From Oscillospiraceae bacterium (lineage in GTDB: Bacteria > Bacillota > Clostridia > Oscillospirales > Oscillospiraceae), in assembly GCA_017448455.1 (NCBI GenBank), contig JAFSLL010000289.1, forward strand, positions 1-62,398: a stretch of DNA of 62,398 bases, written 5' to 3'. Shown in pieces: positions 33,402 to 41,755 of this stretch; positions within the stretch are counted from its first letter, which is position 1, and the number at the start of each line of letters is the position of its first letter. A model generated the notes under the pieces. It saw only the letters and a program-made list of their open reading frames with translations. It was not told the DNA's origin and did not search any database. A program made the position numbers and the translations under genes.

Positions 33402-34388
33402 TTGCGCAAATTCATCATTAAGCGCCTGATTTATTCGGTTATTATCTTTTTCTTCGTCATGCTCATTATTTACGCCCTGATGCGCTGTCTCCCGACGTCT
33501 TATATCGAGTCGCTGGCGCGTCAGCGCTCCATGCAGCCCAACTCCAAGAGCTATGAGGAGTGGATGGCCCAGCTGACCGCCATGTACGGCATGGACAAGG
33601 GCATCCTGGCGGGCTACTTCGGCTGGCTGGGAGACTTCTTCCGCGGCAACTTCGGCGACAGCTGGTACTATACCGTTCCCGTCGTGGAAAAATTCCATGA
33701 AACCATCTGGCTCAGCTTTGTGATGGGCCTGATCACGCTGTTCTTCGAGGTGGTCATCGCCGTTCCCCTCGGCATTGTTGCCGCCACAAAGCAATACAGC
33801 CGAACGGACTATACCATCTCGGTCATCGCGCTGGCGGGCATTTCGCTGCCGACCTTCTTCTTTGCCTCGCTGATGAAGCTGATCTTCTCGGTCAAGCTCG
33901 GCTGGTTTGACCTCTTCGGTCTGGTCGGACGCAGTTACAACCAGCTCTCTTCCTGGGGCCAGTTCTGGGACAAGGCGGACCATCTGGTTCTGCCCTGCGT
34001 GACGCTGATCGTCATCAGCATCGGTTCGCTGATGCGCTATACCCGCACAAACATGCTGGAAGTGCTGAACGCGGATTACATCCGCACCGCACGGGCGAAA
34101 GGCCTGGACGAGAAGAAGGTTATCTACCATCACGCCTTCCGCAACACCCTGATCCCGCTGGTGACCATCATCGGCGGCAGCCTGCCGGGGCTTTTCTCCG
34201 GCGCGTTGATTACCGAGACCCTGTTCTCCATCCCCGGCATCGGCTATACGTCCTATCATGCCATGGTTGCCGGCGATATCCCCTTCAGCATGTTTTATCT
34301 GGCCTTTCTGGCCATCCTGACCCTGCTCGGCAACCTGATCGCCGATATTCTGTACGCCGTGGTTGATCCGCGGGTGCGCCTCGCGTGA
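33402..34388 (+). CDS. oppB: ABC permease, OppB/DppB type
   Basis: A 328-aa inner-membrane permease with six spans. The start is TTG at 33402 with AAGGAGG 9 nt upstream; there is no better ATG near it. The cytoplasmic EAA loop that docks on the ATPases is visible (ARAKGLDEKKVIYHHAFRNTLIP, ~225-250). The first periplasmic segment (~30-95) is as in the family. Second gene of the importer operon. Confidence 0.93.
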   Translation: MRKFIIKRLIYSVIIFFFVMLIIYALMRCLPTSYIESLARQRSMQPNSKSYEEWMAQLTAMYGMDKGILAGYFGWLGDFFRGNFGDSWYYTVPVVEKFHETIWLSFVMGLITLFFEVVIAVPLGIVAATKQYSRTDYTISVIALAGISLPTFFFASLMKLIFSVKLGWFDLFGLVGRSYNQLSSWGQFWDKADHLVLPCVTLIVISIGSLMRYTRTNMLEVLNADYIRTARAKGLDEKKVIYHHAFRNTLIPLVTIIGGSLPGLFSGALITETLFSIPGIGYTSYHAMVAGDIPFSMFYLAFLAILTLLGNLIADILYAVVDPRVRLA

Positions 34389-34407
34389 GAAAGGAGGAGC
34401 CTGAAAT

Positions 34408-36069
34408 ATGAGTGATGACATGAAAAACGTCAATCCCAACGACAGACCTCCTCTGCGGGTACAGAATGTGCCCGGCAATGTATCCCGCAGACATGCAGAG
34501 CGGATCACCGAGGACGCCGTGAAGAGCAGCAGCGCTTCCTCCTCCGGCCCGGAAGGCGAAGAGCAGTATTCCCTCAACGATGACCGCCGTGTCAAGGTGC
34601 TCTCTCCCGGCGCCATGGTTGCCAAACGCTTTTTCCGCAACCGGATCGCCGTGGTCGGTCTCGCCATCCTCGCCTTCATGTTCCTGTTCTCTTTTGTCGG
34701 CGGGCTGATTACTCCGTATTCGGAGGATCAGCAGTTCTACCGGCTGGAAGCCCAGAACAAGGAGTATGCCGGCGTGGTTAAGAATGAAGAATTCCGTTTT
34801 GCCACAGCGGACGGGCAGACCTTCCCCGCCGCGCTGCAGGCGCAGGTGGTGCTCGCCATCCAGAAAGGGAATGCGAAATTCAGCTATCGCGATGTGATGT
34901 ACCGCGTTGCCGAAGAGGGACCGGACTTTTACAGCGCTTCCCTGATGGACGGAACCACCCTGGGCATTGCCTATAAGGACATCGTCACCTCCAGTGTGGA
35001 GGGACAGAAGGTGCCCTTTGCTGTTCAGTACGAAGCGCTGAAGGCCTATACCAACGGGGAAAGCCGCTTCAGTGTGGACGGAACAGCCTATTCCATTGAC
35101 GAAGACGGCAGTCTCTTCCGCGGTTCGGAAGAAATTGCCTTTATCAGCCGATACGTTGTCAACGCCGTACAGCCGGATATCTTCCTCTCCCGCGCTTTTC
35201 AGGAAGAGCTGGTTTCGGAGCTGGAAGTCGGCGCGACCGAATTCACCTTCACCGACACAAACGGCGAAACCCACGACTACACCATCACCTACCGGCCGGC
35301 AGTCAAGAACTGGTACGTCATGCAGGAGACCGAAACCCGTGTCTACGACACCTATGCCGCGCCCGGCAGAGCCCACTGGCTGGGCACCGACCGCAACGGC
35401 ATGGACATGCTGACCCGCCTGATGTACGGCGGACGCGTGTCTCTGATCATCGGTTTTATAGTGGAAATCATCGCCACCATCCTCGGCATCATTCTCGGCG
35501 GTATTGCCGGTTACTTCGGCAAGTGGGTCGATAACCTGATCATGCGTATTGTCGATATCTTCTACTGCATCCCGTCGATGCCGATCATCATCATCCTCGG
35601 CGCTGCGATGGATGCTCTGCGGGTGGATCCGCAGATCCGCATGATCTATCTGATGCTGATCCTCGGCTTCCTCGGCTGGCCGAGCATGGCACGCCTGATC
35701 CGCGGACAGATCCTCTCCCTGCGCGAGCAGGAGTTCATGACCGCAACCGAGGCCTGCGGCATCAGCGTCTCCCGCCGCATTTTCCGCCATCTGGTTCCGA
35801 ACGTGATCCCGCAGATCATCGTCTCCGTGACCATGGGCATCGGCGGCACTATCCTGACGGAAGCGACCCTGTCCTTCCTGGGCCTGGGCGTCAAGTTCCC
35901 CTTTGCATCCTGGGGCAACATTATCAACGACGTCAACAATACCTATGTTCTCACCACCTACTGGTTTATCTGGATCCCCGCCGGAACACTCCTTCTGCTG
36001 ACGGTTCTGGCCTTCAACCTGGTCGGCGACGGTCTGCGCGACGCCTTCGACCCGAAGATGAAACGCTGA
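34408..36069 (+). CDS. oppC: ABC permease, OppC/DppC type, with large extracellular insert
   Basis: A 553-aa permease; the family is usually about 300 aa. A hydrophilic N-terminal extension (~1-65) is followed by the first span (VVGLAILAFMFLFSFVGGL, ~77-95). Then about 220 residues (~100-325) with no membrane span are inserted before the family landmark HWLGTDRNGMDMLTRL and five further spans with the EAA loop (ACGISVSRRIFRHLVPN). The insert is beta-rich with two similar VDGTAYSID/DTNGETHDYTI-like parts and should face outside. It may contact the oversized binding protein. The rest of the operon is standard. Confidence 0.92.
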   Translation: MSDDMKNVNPNDRPPLRVQNVPGNVSRRHAERITEDAVKSSSASSSGPEGEEQYSLNDDRRVKVLSPGAMVAKRFFRNRIAVVGLAILAFMFLFSFVGGLITPYSEDQQFYRLEAQNKEYAGVVKNEEFRFATADGQTFPAALQAQVVLAIQKGNAKFSYRDVMYRVAEEGPDFYSASLMDGTTLGIAYKDIVTSSVEGQKVPFAVQYEALKAYTNGESRFSVDGTAYSIDEDGSLFRGSEEIAFISRYVVNAVQPDIFLSRAFQEELVSELEVGATEFTFTDTNGETHDYTITYRPAVKNWYVMQETETRVYDTYAAPGRAHWLGTDRNGMDMLTRLMYGGRVSLIIGFIVEIIATILGIILGGIAGYFGKWVDNLIMRIVDIFYCIPSMPIIIILGAAMDALRVDPQIRMIYLMLILGFLGWPSMARLIRGQILSLREQEFMTATEACGISVSRRIFRHLVPNVIPQIIVSVTMGIGGTILTEATLSFLGLGVKFPFASWGNIINDVNNTYVLTTYWFIWIPAGTLLLLTVLAFNLVGDGLRDAFDPKMKR

Positions 36070-36081
36070 GGAGGGACGGAA

Positions 36082-37242
36082 ATGGCTAAGAAAAATACAG
36101 ACGGCTATCTCTCCGCCCGAGACGCCCGCAAAATCTCCAAAGAGAACCGCAAAATCACCAACGCTTACGAAAAACAGCGCAAGCGCAAGAACGTCCCCGA
36201 GTCCGAATATCTCACCACGATGCATGATCCGCGCAACGCGGTGGAATTCGACAACCTGCACACCTACTTCTTCACCGACGCCGGCACCGTAAAGGCCGTC
36301 GACGGCGTGAGCTTCGACGTACCCATCGGCAAGACGGTCGGTGTGGTGGGTGAGTCCGGCTGCGGTAAATCGGTCACGAGCCTCTCGCTGATGCAGCTGC
36401 TGCAGCGTCCCCAGGGTCAGGTAGTGGAAGGCGAAATCCGCCTGAATCTCGGCAGCAAGGCCTACGATGTCACCAAAGCGCCCAATGAGGTGCTGCAGAA
36501 ACTGCGGGGCAATTTCGTCTCCATGATTTTCCAGGAGCCGATGACGGCCCTGAACCCGGTCTTCCGCATCGGAGACCAGGTGGATGAGGTTATCGCCCTG
36601 CACGACGGCGAGGGCAAGAGCGAGGCAGAAATCAAGGCCCGCACGATCGAGCTGCTGGAGATGGTCGGCATCGCCAACAGCGAAGGCGTCTATATGATGT
36701 ATCCCCACGAGCTCTCCGGCGGCATGCGGCAGCGCGTGGTCATCGCGATGGCCCTGGCCTGCAACCCCAAGGTCATTATCGCCGATGAACCGACCACCGC
36801 GCTGGACGTGACCATTCAGGCCCAGATTCTGGACCTGCTGCGCCAGCTGAAGGACCGCATCAACTCGGCCATCATGTTCATCACCCATGACCTGGGCGTC
36901 ATCGCGGAGATGGCAGACTACGTCGTCGTCATGTATGCCGGCCGCGTTGTGGAGCAGGGGACCGCGGAGGACATCTTCTATCACCCGGCACATCCCTACA
37001 CCATCGGCCTGATGGCCTCCAAGCCGGTCGTCGGGAAAAAGGTCGACTCGCTTTACTCCATCCCCGGCAAGGTGCCGAACCCGATCAACATGCCGAACTA
37101 CTGCTATTTCAAAGACCGCTGCGAGATGTGTGTCGAAGGCTGTGACGGAGACTATCCGCCGATGATCAGCCTGAGCGAGACACACAAGGTCAGCTGCTAC
37201 CGCTATACGGAAGGAAAGGAGGCGGAGACCGATGGCAGATAA
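36082..37242 (+). CDS. oppD: ABC ATPase, OppD/DppD type
   Basis: A 386-aa ATP-binding subunit. An extra basic N-terminal stretch of about 50 residues precedes the domain. Walker A is GESGCGKS (~90-97), the signature LSGGMRQRV (~211) and Walker [13 protein letters not shown] (~230-241), followed by the H-loop ITHDLGV. The C-terminal oligopeptide/dipeptide motif has the Cys cluster [14 protein letters not shown] (~342-356). Its stop region overlaps the oppF start by 11 nt. Confidence 0.94.
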   Translation: MAKKNTDGYLSARDARKISKENRKITNAYEKQRKRKNVPESEYLTTMHDPRNAVEFDNLHTYFFTDAGTVKAVDGVSFDVPIGKTVGVVGESGCGKSVTSLSLMQLLQRPQGQVVEGEIRLNLGSKAYDVTKAPNEVLQKLRGNFVSMIFQEPMTALNPVFRIGDQVDEVIALHDGEGKSEAEIKARTIELLEMVGIANSEGVYMMYPHELSGGMRQRVVIAMALACNPKVIIADEPTTALDVTIQAQILDLLRQLKDRINSAIMFITHDLGVIAEMADYVVVMYAGRVVEQGTAEDIFYHPAHPYTIGLMASKPVVGKKVDSLYSIPGKVPNPINMPNYCYFKDRCEMCVEGCDGDYPPMISLSETHKVSCYRYTEGKEAETDGR

Positions 37243-38269
37243 GCGCGAAAAGCCCGACCTGACCATTACCGATGACTATACTCCCGTCACCTATGACGAG
37301 CAGTACATCCTCATGGTCAACCGCCTGAAGAAGTACTTCCCCATCAAGGACGGTCTGATTGCACGGACCGTCGGCTACGTCAAGGCCGTCGACGGCGTCA
37401 CCTTCAACCTGAAGCGCGGCACCACGATGGGCCTGGTAGGAGAGTCCGGCTGCGGCAAGACCACCACCGGCCGCGCCATTCTCCGCCTCTCCGGCGAGAA
37501 GACCGGCGGGCAGGTGCTCTTCAACGGGCAGGAGGTCTATGACCTCTCTGCCAGGGAGATGCGCAAGCTCCGCACCCAGATGCAGATTATCTTCCAGGAT
37601 CCCTTCTCCAGCCTCTCCCCAAGGCTGCCGGTTGGTGAAATTATCGGCGAGGCGGTTCGCGAGCACGGGCTGGTGCCCGCCAATGAGTTTGACGACTACA
37701 TTGACCGAATCATGGATCAGTGCGGGCTGCAGCCCTTCCACAAGGACCGTTACCCGCATGAGTTCTCCGGCGGTCAGCGGCAGCGCATCTGCATCGCCCG
37801 CGCCCTTGCCCTGAACCCGGAATTCGTCGTCTGCGACGAGCCGGTCTCGGCACTGGACGTGTCGATCCAGGCGCAGATTATTAACCTGCTGAAGGACCTG
37901 CAGGAAAAGCACGACCTGACCTATCTCTTCATCTCTCACGACCTGAGCGTGGTGGAGCATATCTCCGACACGGTCGGCGTCATGTACCTGGGGAACCTGG
38001 TGGAATACGGCGCGACGGAAGACATCTTCACCCATCCGCTGCACCCCTATACCGAGGCGCTCTTCTCCGCGATCCCCATTCCTGACCCCAATGCGCGGAT
38101 GAAGCGGATTGTGCTGGAGGGCAGCATTCCCAGCCCGGCAAACCCGCCCGCCGGCTGCAAGTTCCATACCCGCTGCGAGCGCTGCATGGAAAAGTGCAAG
38201 ACGACAGCTCCGGAGTGGAAGGAAATGGAGCCCGGGCATTTCTGTGCCTGCCATCTGTACGATGACTGA
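37232..38269 (+). CDS. oppF: ABC ATPase, OppF/DppF type
   Basis: A 345-aa partner ATPase. Walker A is GESGCGKTT (~70-78), the signature FSGGQRQRI (~176), Walker [13 protein letters not shown] (~195-206) and the H-loop ISHDLSV. The C-terminal motif [18 protein letters not shown] resembles that of OppD. It completes a full importer with oppB, oppC, oppD and the binding protein. Confidence 0.94.
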   Translation: MADKREKPDLTITDDYTPVTYDEQYILMVNRLKKYFPIKDGLIARTVGYVKAVDGVTFNLKRGTTMGLVGESGCGKTTTGRAILRLSGEKTGGQVLFNGQEVYDLSAREMRKLRTQMQIIFQDPFSSLSPRLPVGEIIGEAVREHGLVPANEFDDYIDRIMDQCGLQPFHKDRYPHEFSGGQRQRICIARALALNPEFVVCDEPVSALDVSIQAQIINLLKDLQEKHDLTYLFISHDLSVVEHISDTVGVMYLGNLVEYGATEDIFTHPLHPYTEALFSAIPIPDPNARMKRIVLEGSIPSPANPPAGCKFHTRCERCMEKCKTTAPEWKEMEPGHFCACHLYDD

Positions 38270-38280
38270 GGAGCACCACC

Positions 38281-38541
38281 ATGGCAGAAAAAAAGAACCC
38301 CTCCCTTCCCGATGACGATGACGGCCGCGTCATCGCCCCCATGAACGTAGAGGGTATGCCCTGGTATAACCCGAACCGGGATCAGACACCGGCTTCCGGC
38401 AGCGGCGGCAGCGATCTGACTCCCGCCCAGCGCCGGATGGTGATCTGGGGGGCCATTCGCACCGGCCTCCTGATCTTCCTCGTTTTCGCAGTGGTCTTTT
38501 TCCTGTTCCTGCTCTTCGCGGACAACATCTGGTTCCGATAA
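38281..38541 (+). CDS. 86-aa single-span membrane protein of the opp operon
   Basis: A small protein 11 nt after oppF with GAGGAG before its ATG, so it belongs to the operon. The first ~50 residues are hydrophilic (acidic DDDDG, then PWYNPNRDQTPASGSGGSDL). Residues ~57-82 form one membrane span (GLLIFLVFAVVFFLFLLF) ending in NIWFR. The terminator follows at once. Family unknown; an accessory subunit of the importer is possible. Confidence 0.8.
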   Translation: MAEKKNPSLPDDDDGRVIAPMNVEGMPWYNPNRDQTPASGSGGSDLTPAQRRMVIWGAIRTGLLIFLVFAVVFFLFLLFADNIWFR

Positions 38542-38579
38542 ACAGAAGGCTCCTCCCCGCCGGGAGGAGCCTTCTGTTT
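38541..38579. terminator. bidirectional terminator
   Basis: A perfect 17-bp stem (AACAGAAGGCTCCTCCC and its complement) with a CGCC loop. It ends the importer operon and the convergent glycosyltransferase gene. Confidence 0.9.
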
Positions 38580-39588
38580 AATTAAAGCGGACGATGCGGT
38601 GGGAGATGTTATAGGCGACCTTGACAAAGCCGGCGCCTTTCCTGCCGGGGATGTTGACCAGCCGCAGGGGGGACTTCTTCCGGAAGTAGTTCGCCCACTT
38701 CCAGTCGTAGGACCGCAGCCGCTCCCACATCTTCTCCAGGTCCGCGTCCGCCTCTTCGGTCATGTTGAGGCGGGTGAACAGGGTGGCGATGCCGAACATG
38801 ATGAAGAGCTCGTGCCGGCAGTAGGACTTTTTGCGTTTGTCTTTGATGTCGTCCAGATGGTAAGCCATGAAGCAGAGCTCCGTCGCCCGGATCTGGTGCA
38901 TGTAGCGCTTCTTCATCACGTCTTCCTGCACCGACTGGCCCTCGCGGCCGATGTAGTAGCGATAGAGGTCCGCGTTCATGTAGTACATGCGCTCCACATC
39001 GCGCAGGTTGCCGTAGACCATGTAGTTGTCCTCGTAGAAGGTGTGCTTCGGCATCTCGAGCCCGGTTTTACGCAGCAGCTCGGTACGGAAGGTGACGGTG
39101 TGGATCATGAGGATCTGGTCCGGGCGGAAGGGCCTGGTCTCGGCCCAGGTAAAGATCCGCCCCTCCGGCAGCGCGTTGGAGAAGTTGATGGAGCGGTCGC
39201 CCTTGCCGTCGGCATGGTCATAGTGATAGTTCGTCACAAAGAGATCGACGCCGCCCTGGCGGTCGCATTCCTCCAGCAGATCCAGAAAGCGGGGGAAGTC
39301 CTCACTGAGCCAGTCGTCGCTGTCCACGGTCTTGAAGTAGCGGCCTGTCGCGTGGCGGACGCCCTGGTTGATGCCCTCCCCGTGGCCGCCGTTTTCCTGA
39401 TGGATGACGCGGACGATGGAAGGATACCGGGCGGCGTATTCATCCGCGATCTTCCCGGTGTTGTCTTTGGAACCGTCGTCAATGATGATGATCTCCACCC
39501 GCTCGCCGCCGGGGAGAATGCTGTCCAGGCACTTTTCCATGTAATCCTGGGAGTTGTAGCAGGGGACGGTCACGGTCAGCAGTTTCAT
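38578..39588 (-). CDS. family 2 glycosyltransferase
   Basis: A 336-aa GT-A fold enzyme that transfers a sugar from a nucleotide donor. The N-terminal TVTVPCYNSQDYMEKCLDSIL and IIIIDDGSKDNTG, and the metal-binding DSDDW (~88-92) are typical; the C-terminal ~130 residues are specific and end in a basic RKGAGFVKVAYNISHRIVRF. No membrane span, so cytoplasmic or membrane-associated. The ATG at 39588 has AGAGGG upstream; a longer frame from 39630 overlaps the upstream gene. It lies 13 nt after the GH78 gene in one unit. Acceptor unknown; surface polysaccharide is possible. Confidence 0.88.
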   Translation of the reverse strand: MKLLTVTVPCYNSQDYMEKCLDSILPGGERVEIIIIDDGSKDNTGKIADEYAARYPSIVRVIHQENGGHGEGINQGVRHATGRYFKTVDSDDWLSEDFPRFLDLLEECDRQGGVDLFVTNYHYDHADGKGDRSINFSNALPEGRIFTWAETRPFRPDQILMIHTVTFRTELLRKTGLEMPKHTFYEDNYMVYGNLRDVERMYYMNADLYRYYIGREGQSVQEDVMKKRYMHQIRATELCFMAYHLDDIKDKRKKSYCRHELFIMFGIATLFTRLNMTEEADADLEKMWERLRSYDWKWANYFRKKSPLRLVNIPGRKGAGFVKVAYNISHRIVRFN

Positions 39589-39601
39589 TTTTAACCCTCT
39601 C

Positions 39602-41503
39602 TTATTCTGCAGCCTGTTCTTCGGTAACATTCAGAATACCATGTTCCAAATGGATACGCAACTGTTTTTCGCCCATCGGGAAGCGGCACTGAAGCGTCCG
39701 GAAGAATTCCGTCCGGGGACTCACCGTGTATTCCGTGCCGCCGGGGCTGCAGGGCTTCAGGCCGACGAAATAGCGTGCCAGCAGATAGATCGGGCCGGCC
39801 GCCCAGGCGTGGCAGAGGGACTTGCCGAAGGGGTCGCCGTACATCTCATACTGCTCCTCCAGCGGCTTGTCCGGGTCATACTCCTCCCAGAAAGTGACGG
39901 CGCCGAGCTTCAGCATGCCGCCCCAGTAGCGCTTGATCTCCCGCAGGACTTCCTCCAGAAAGCCCAGGCGGCAGAGCACTTCCAGCTCGTAAAAACGGAA
40001 ATAGGGCGTGGTGATCGCGGGCACCGCGTCGTTAAAGAGCACGCTGCGGGCGAGCGTTTTCTTCCGCTCCTCATCCGCGATGTCGAAGAGGATGGCAAAG
40101 ATGGAGGCATGGCGGGTGACATGGCGGCGGCCGGAGGTGAAGGAGTCGATGTAGGCCTGCTTTTCCGCATCCCAGAAGCAGCACTCCAGCTGCTCCAGAA
40201 GAGCGGCGCGCTCCGCCTCGTACAGACCGCACTTTTCAACCGGGGCAAATTTCGCCATCACGCGGTAAGCCTCGCACAGGAGCATCTGCTCGGCGCAGAG
40301 GGGGCCGTCGCGGTCGAACTCCGCCCAGTCGATATATACCCAGTCCCGTTTCCGGCCGACGATGAAGCCATGTTCCTCCCGCTGGCCCATGCAGAGCTCC
40401 ATCAGGCTCTCCATCTTCGGCCAGAGAAAGTCCACAAAGGCCCGGTCACCGTAGCTCTCATAATAGGAATCCACACTCAGCAGCCAGAGCAGGGAATAGT
40501 CCAGAATCGTGTTCACATGTGTGGTCACCGGATCATTCCCGCGCAGCGCGATCAGGGTGCGTTTTTCGATCTCCCGGTCGGCGGTCAGATAGTGGTTGAC
40601 GAAGAGGCTCTGGTAGGCGTCGCCGCCCCAGATCCACTTGTCGCGCTTGATGCCGTCGAGGAAGAAGGCGCCGGAGCAGAGCATAAAGGTGTGCGCCGCG
40701 ACGGCGAAAATGCGGTTGAGCTCCTCATCGTCGCTTTGAAATTCCGCGCGCACCGGGATATCGATATACTGATGCATCGCGCGGATGGCATAATCGCCCG
40801 GCGCGCAGTCCGGGAGGAAGGCAAAGCGCAGGGCCTGGCGGGGGCAGCGGCCGTCTGCCGGGTCCGGGCTGCAGTGATAATAGCAGTTCTCCGTGTCCAG
40901 CGCTTCGGCGCGGCTCTCCCCCAGATAGACGACGGGGATCGGCAGCCCTTCCCGAAGGGGGCTCAGCTCCAGCGCGGCGGTGAGCTCCGTCTCAAAGCCG
41001 TAGAGCATGCCGCCGCAGACCTGCTCCGCGCTGACCGGTTCATAGACCTTCTCCGTATACGCCCATTCGGCGGGGTCCCGGTCCGGGTCGGTGAAATAGC
41101 GGCTGTGGGCCGCCGGAACGGGATCGGCGTCATAATCGTCCGCGAGCCAGCCGTCGTCGGAGCGGATGATATCCCCCTGTACGAAGACCGACGGCACGCA
41201 GCCGATACAGCCGATGTGGACCGAAATCCTCACCGGGCCGGGGGAACAGACGATCTCCGCGCCGAAGGGGTATTTGCTCTCCCCGACCTGGACATAGCCC
41301 TGGGAACCCGTGACACCGAAGACGGTGAAGCGGGTTTCTTCCTTCAGCGCGTATTCGCGGCGGAAGGCGACGCGGTTACGGAAGCCCTCGCTCTTCCAGA
41401 ATGCCGGCCAGGGACAGCCGCGCTCCACGCGGGAGAAGTTCTGCTTCATCGCGTGATAATGCTCGAAGTCACCCGGATACCAAATCCAATAGCTGTTGTT
41501 CAT
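39602..41503 (-). CDS. GH78-family alpha-L-rhamnosidase-like enzyme
   Basis: A 633-aa protein with the (alpha/alpha)6 barrel of GH78. The N-terminal third is beta-rich. The catalytic region shows DGIKRDKWIWGGDA (~285-298, holding the general-acid Asp/Glu motif) and FWEEY (~538-542, the base Glu). No signal peptide, so it acts in the cytoplasm on imported oligosaccharides or glycosides such as rhamnosylated flavonoids. Shorter than many GH78 enzymes (~900-1000) because extra carbohydrate-binding modules are missing. It is in a unit with the glycosyltransferase and next to the large catabolic operon. Confidence 0.85.
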   Translation of the reverse strand: MNNSYWIWYPGDFEHYHAMKQNFSRVERGCPWPAFWKSEGFRNRVAFRREYALKEETRFTVFGVTGSQGYVQVGESKYPFGAEIVCSPGPVRISVHIGCIGCVPSVFVQGDIIRSDDGWLADDYDADPVPAAHSRYFTDPDRDPAEWAYTEKVYEPVSAEQVCGGMLYGFETELTAALELSPLREGLPIPVVYLGESRAEALDTENCYYHCSPDPADGRCPRQALRFAFLPDCAPGDYAIRAMHQYIDIPVRAEFQSDDEELNRIFAVAAHTFMLCSGAFFLDGIKRDKWIWGGDAYQSLFVNHYLTADREIEKRTLIALRGNDPVTTHVNTILDYSLLWLLSVDSYYESYGDRAFVDFLWPKMESLMELCMGQREEHGFIVGRKRDWVYIDWAEFDRDGPLCAEQMLLCEAYRVMAKFAPVEKCGLYEAERAALLEQLECCFWDAEKQAYIDSFTSGRRHVTRHASIFAILFDIADEERKKTLARSVLFNDAVPAITTPYFRFYELEVLCRLGFLEEVLREIKRYWGGMLKLGAVTFWEEYDPDKPLEEQYEMYGDPFGKSLCHAWAAGPIYLLARYFVGLKPCSPGGTEYTVSPRTEFFRTLQCRFPMGEKQLRIHLEHGILNVTEEQAAE

Positions 41504-41609
41504 ATCTTATCCTGTCCAACCGCGTCCCGATGAGCGAAACGGCGGTTTTCCGTTCTTCATTCTCCTGCCGCGCCGCCGGCCCTCAGGGAAGGCCGCGGGA
41601 GGCGAACCC

Positions 41610-41638
41610 ATCTTAACAAAACAGCTGTTGAGATGCAA
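41610..41638 (-). promoter_or_regulatory. SigA promoter of the GH78 unit
   Basis: Minus strand TTGCAT (41633-41638), 17-nt spacer, TAAGAT (41610-41615). It leaves a 5' leader of about 100 nt. Confidence 0.6.
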
Positions 41639-41678
41639 GCATCAGATTTGTGGAAAGCAAAAACCGGTTTACGGCGCA

Positions 41679-41726
41679 GGCGCCTTCCCGAGGGAGATTC
41701 GCTCCCTCGGAAGGCGCCTGTTTTTC
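41679..41726. terminator. large hairpin ending the catabolic operon
   Basis: CAGGCGCCTTCC...GAGGGAG (41679-41698) pairs with CTCCCTCGG...GCGCCTG (41703-41721). The T-run is on the plus strand; on the minus strand, which carries the operon, only the stem is present. Confidence 0.65.
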
Positions 41727-41755
41727 GTTATTCGCTGTTTCCTGTGATTTCCCGC

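Noticed and set aside
34285-37266. 993-aa minus-strand open frame opposite oppC-oppD
   Set aside because: Same shadow effect; it spans two well-supported genes.
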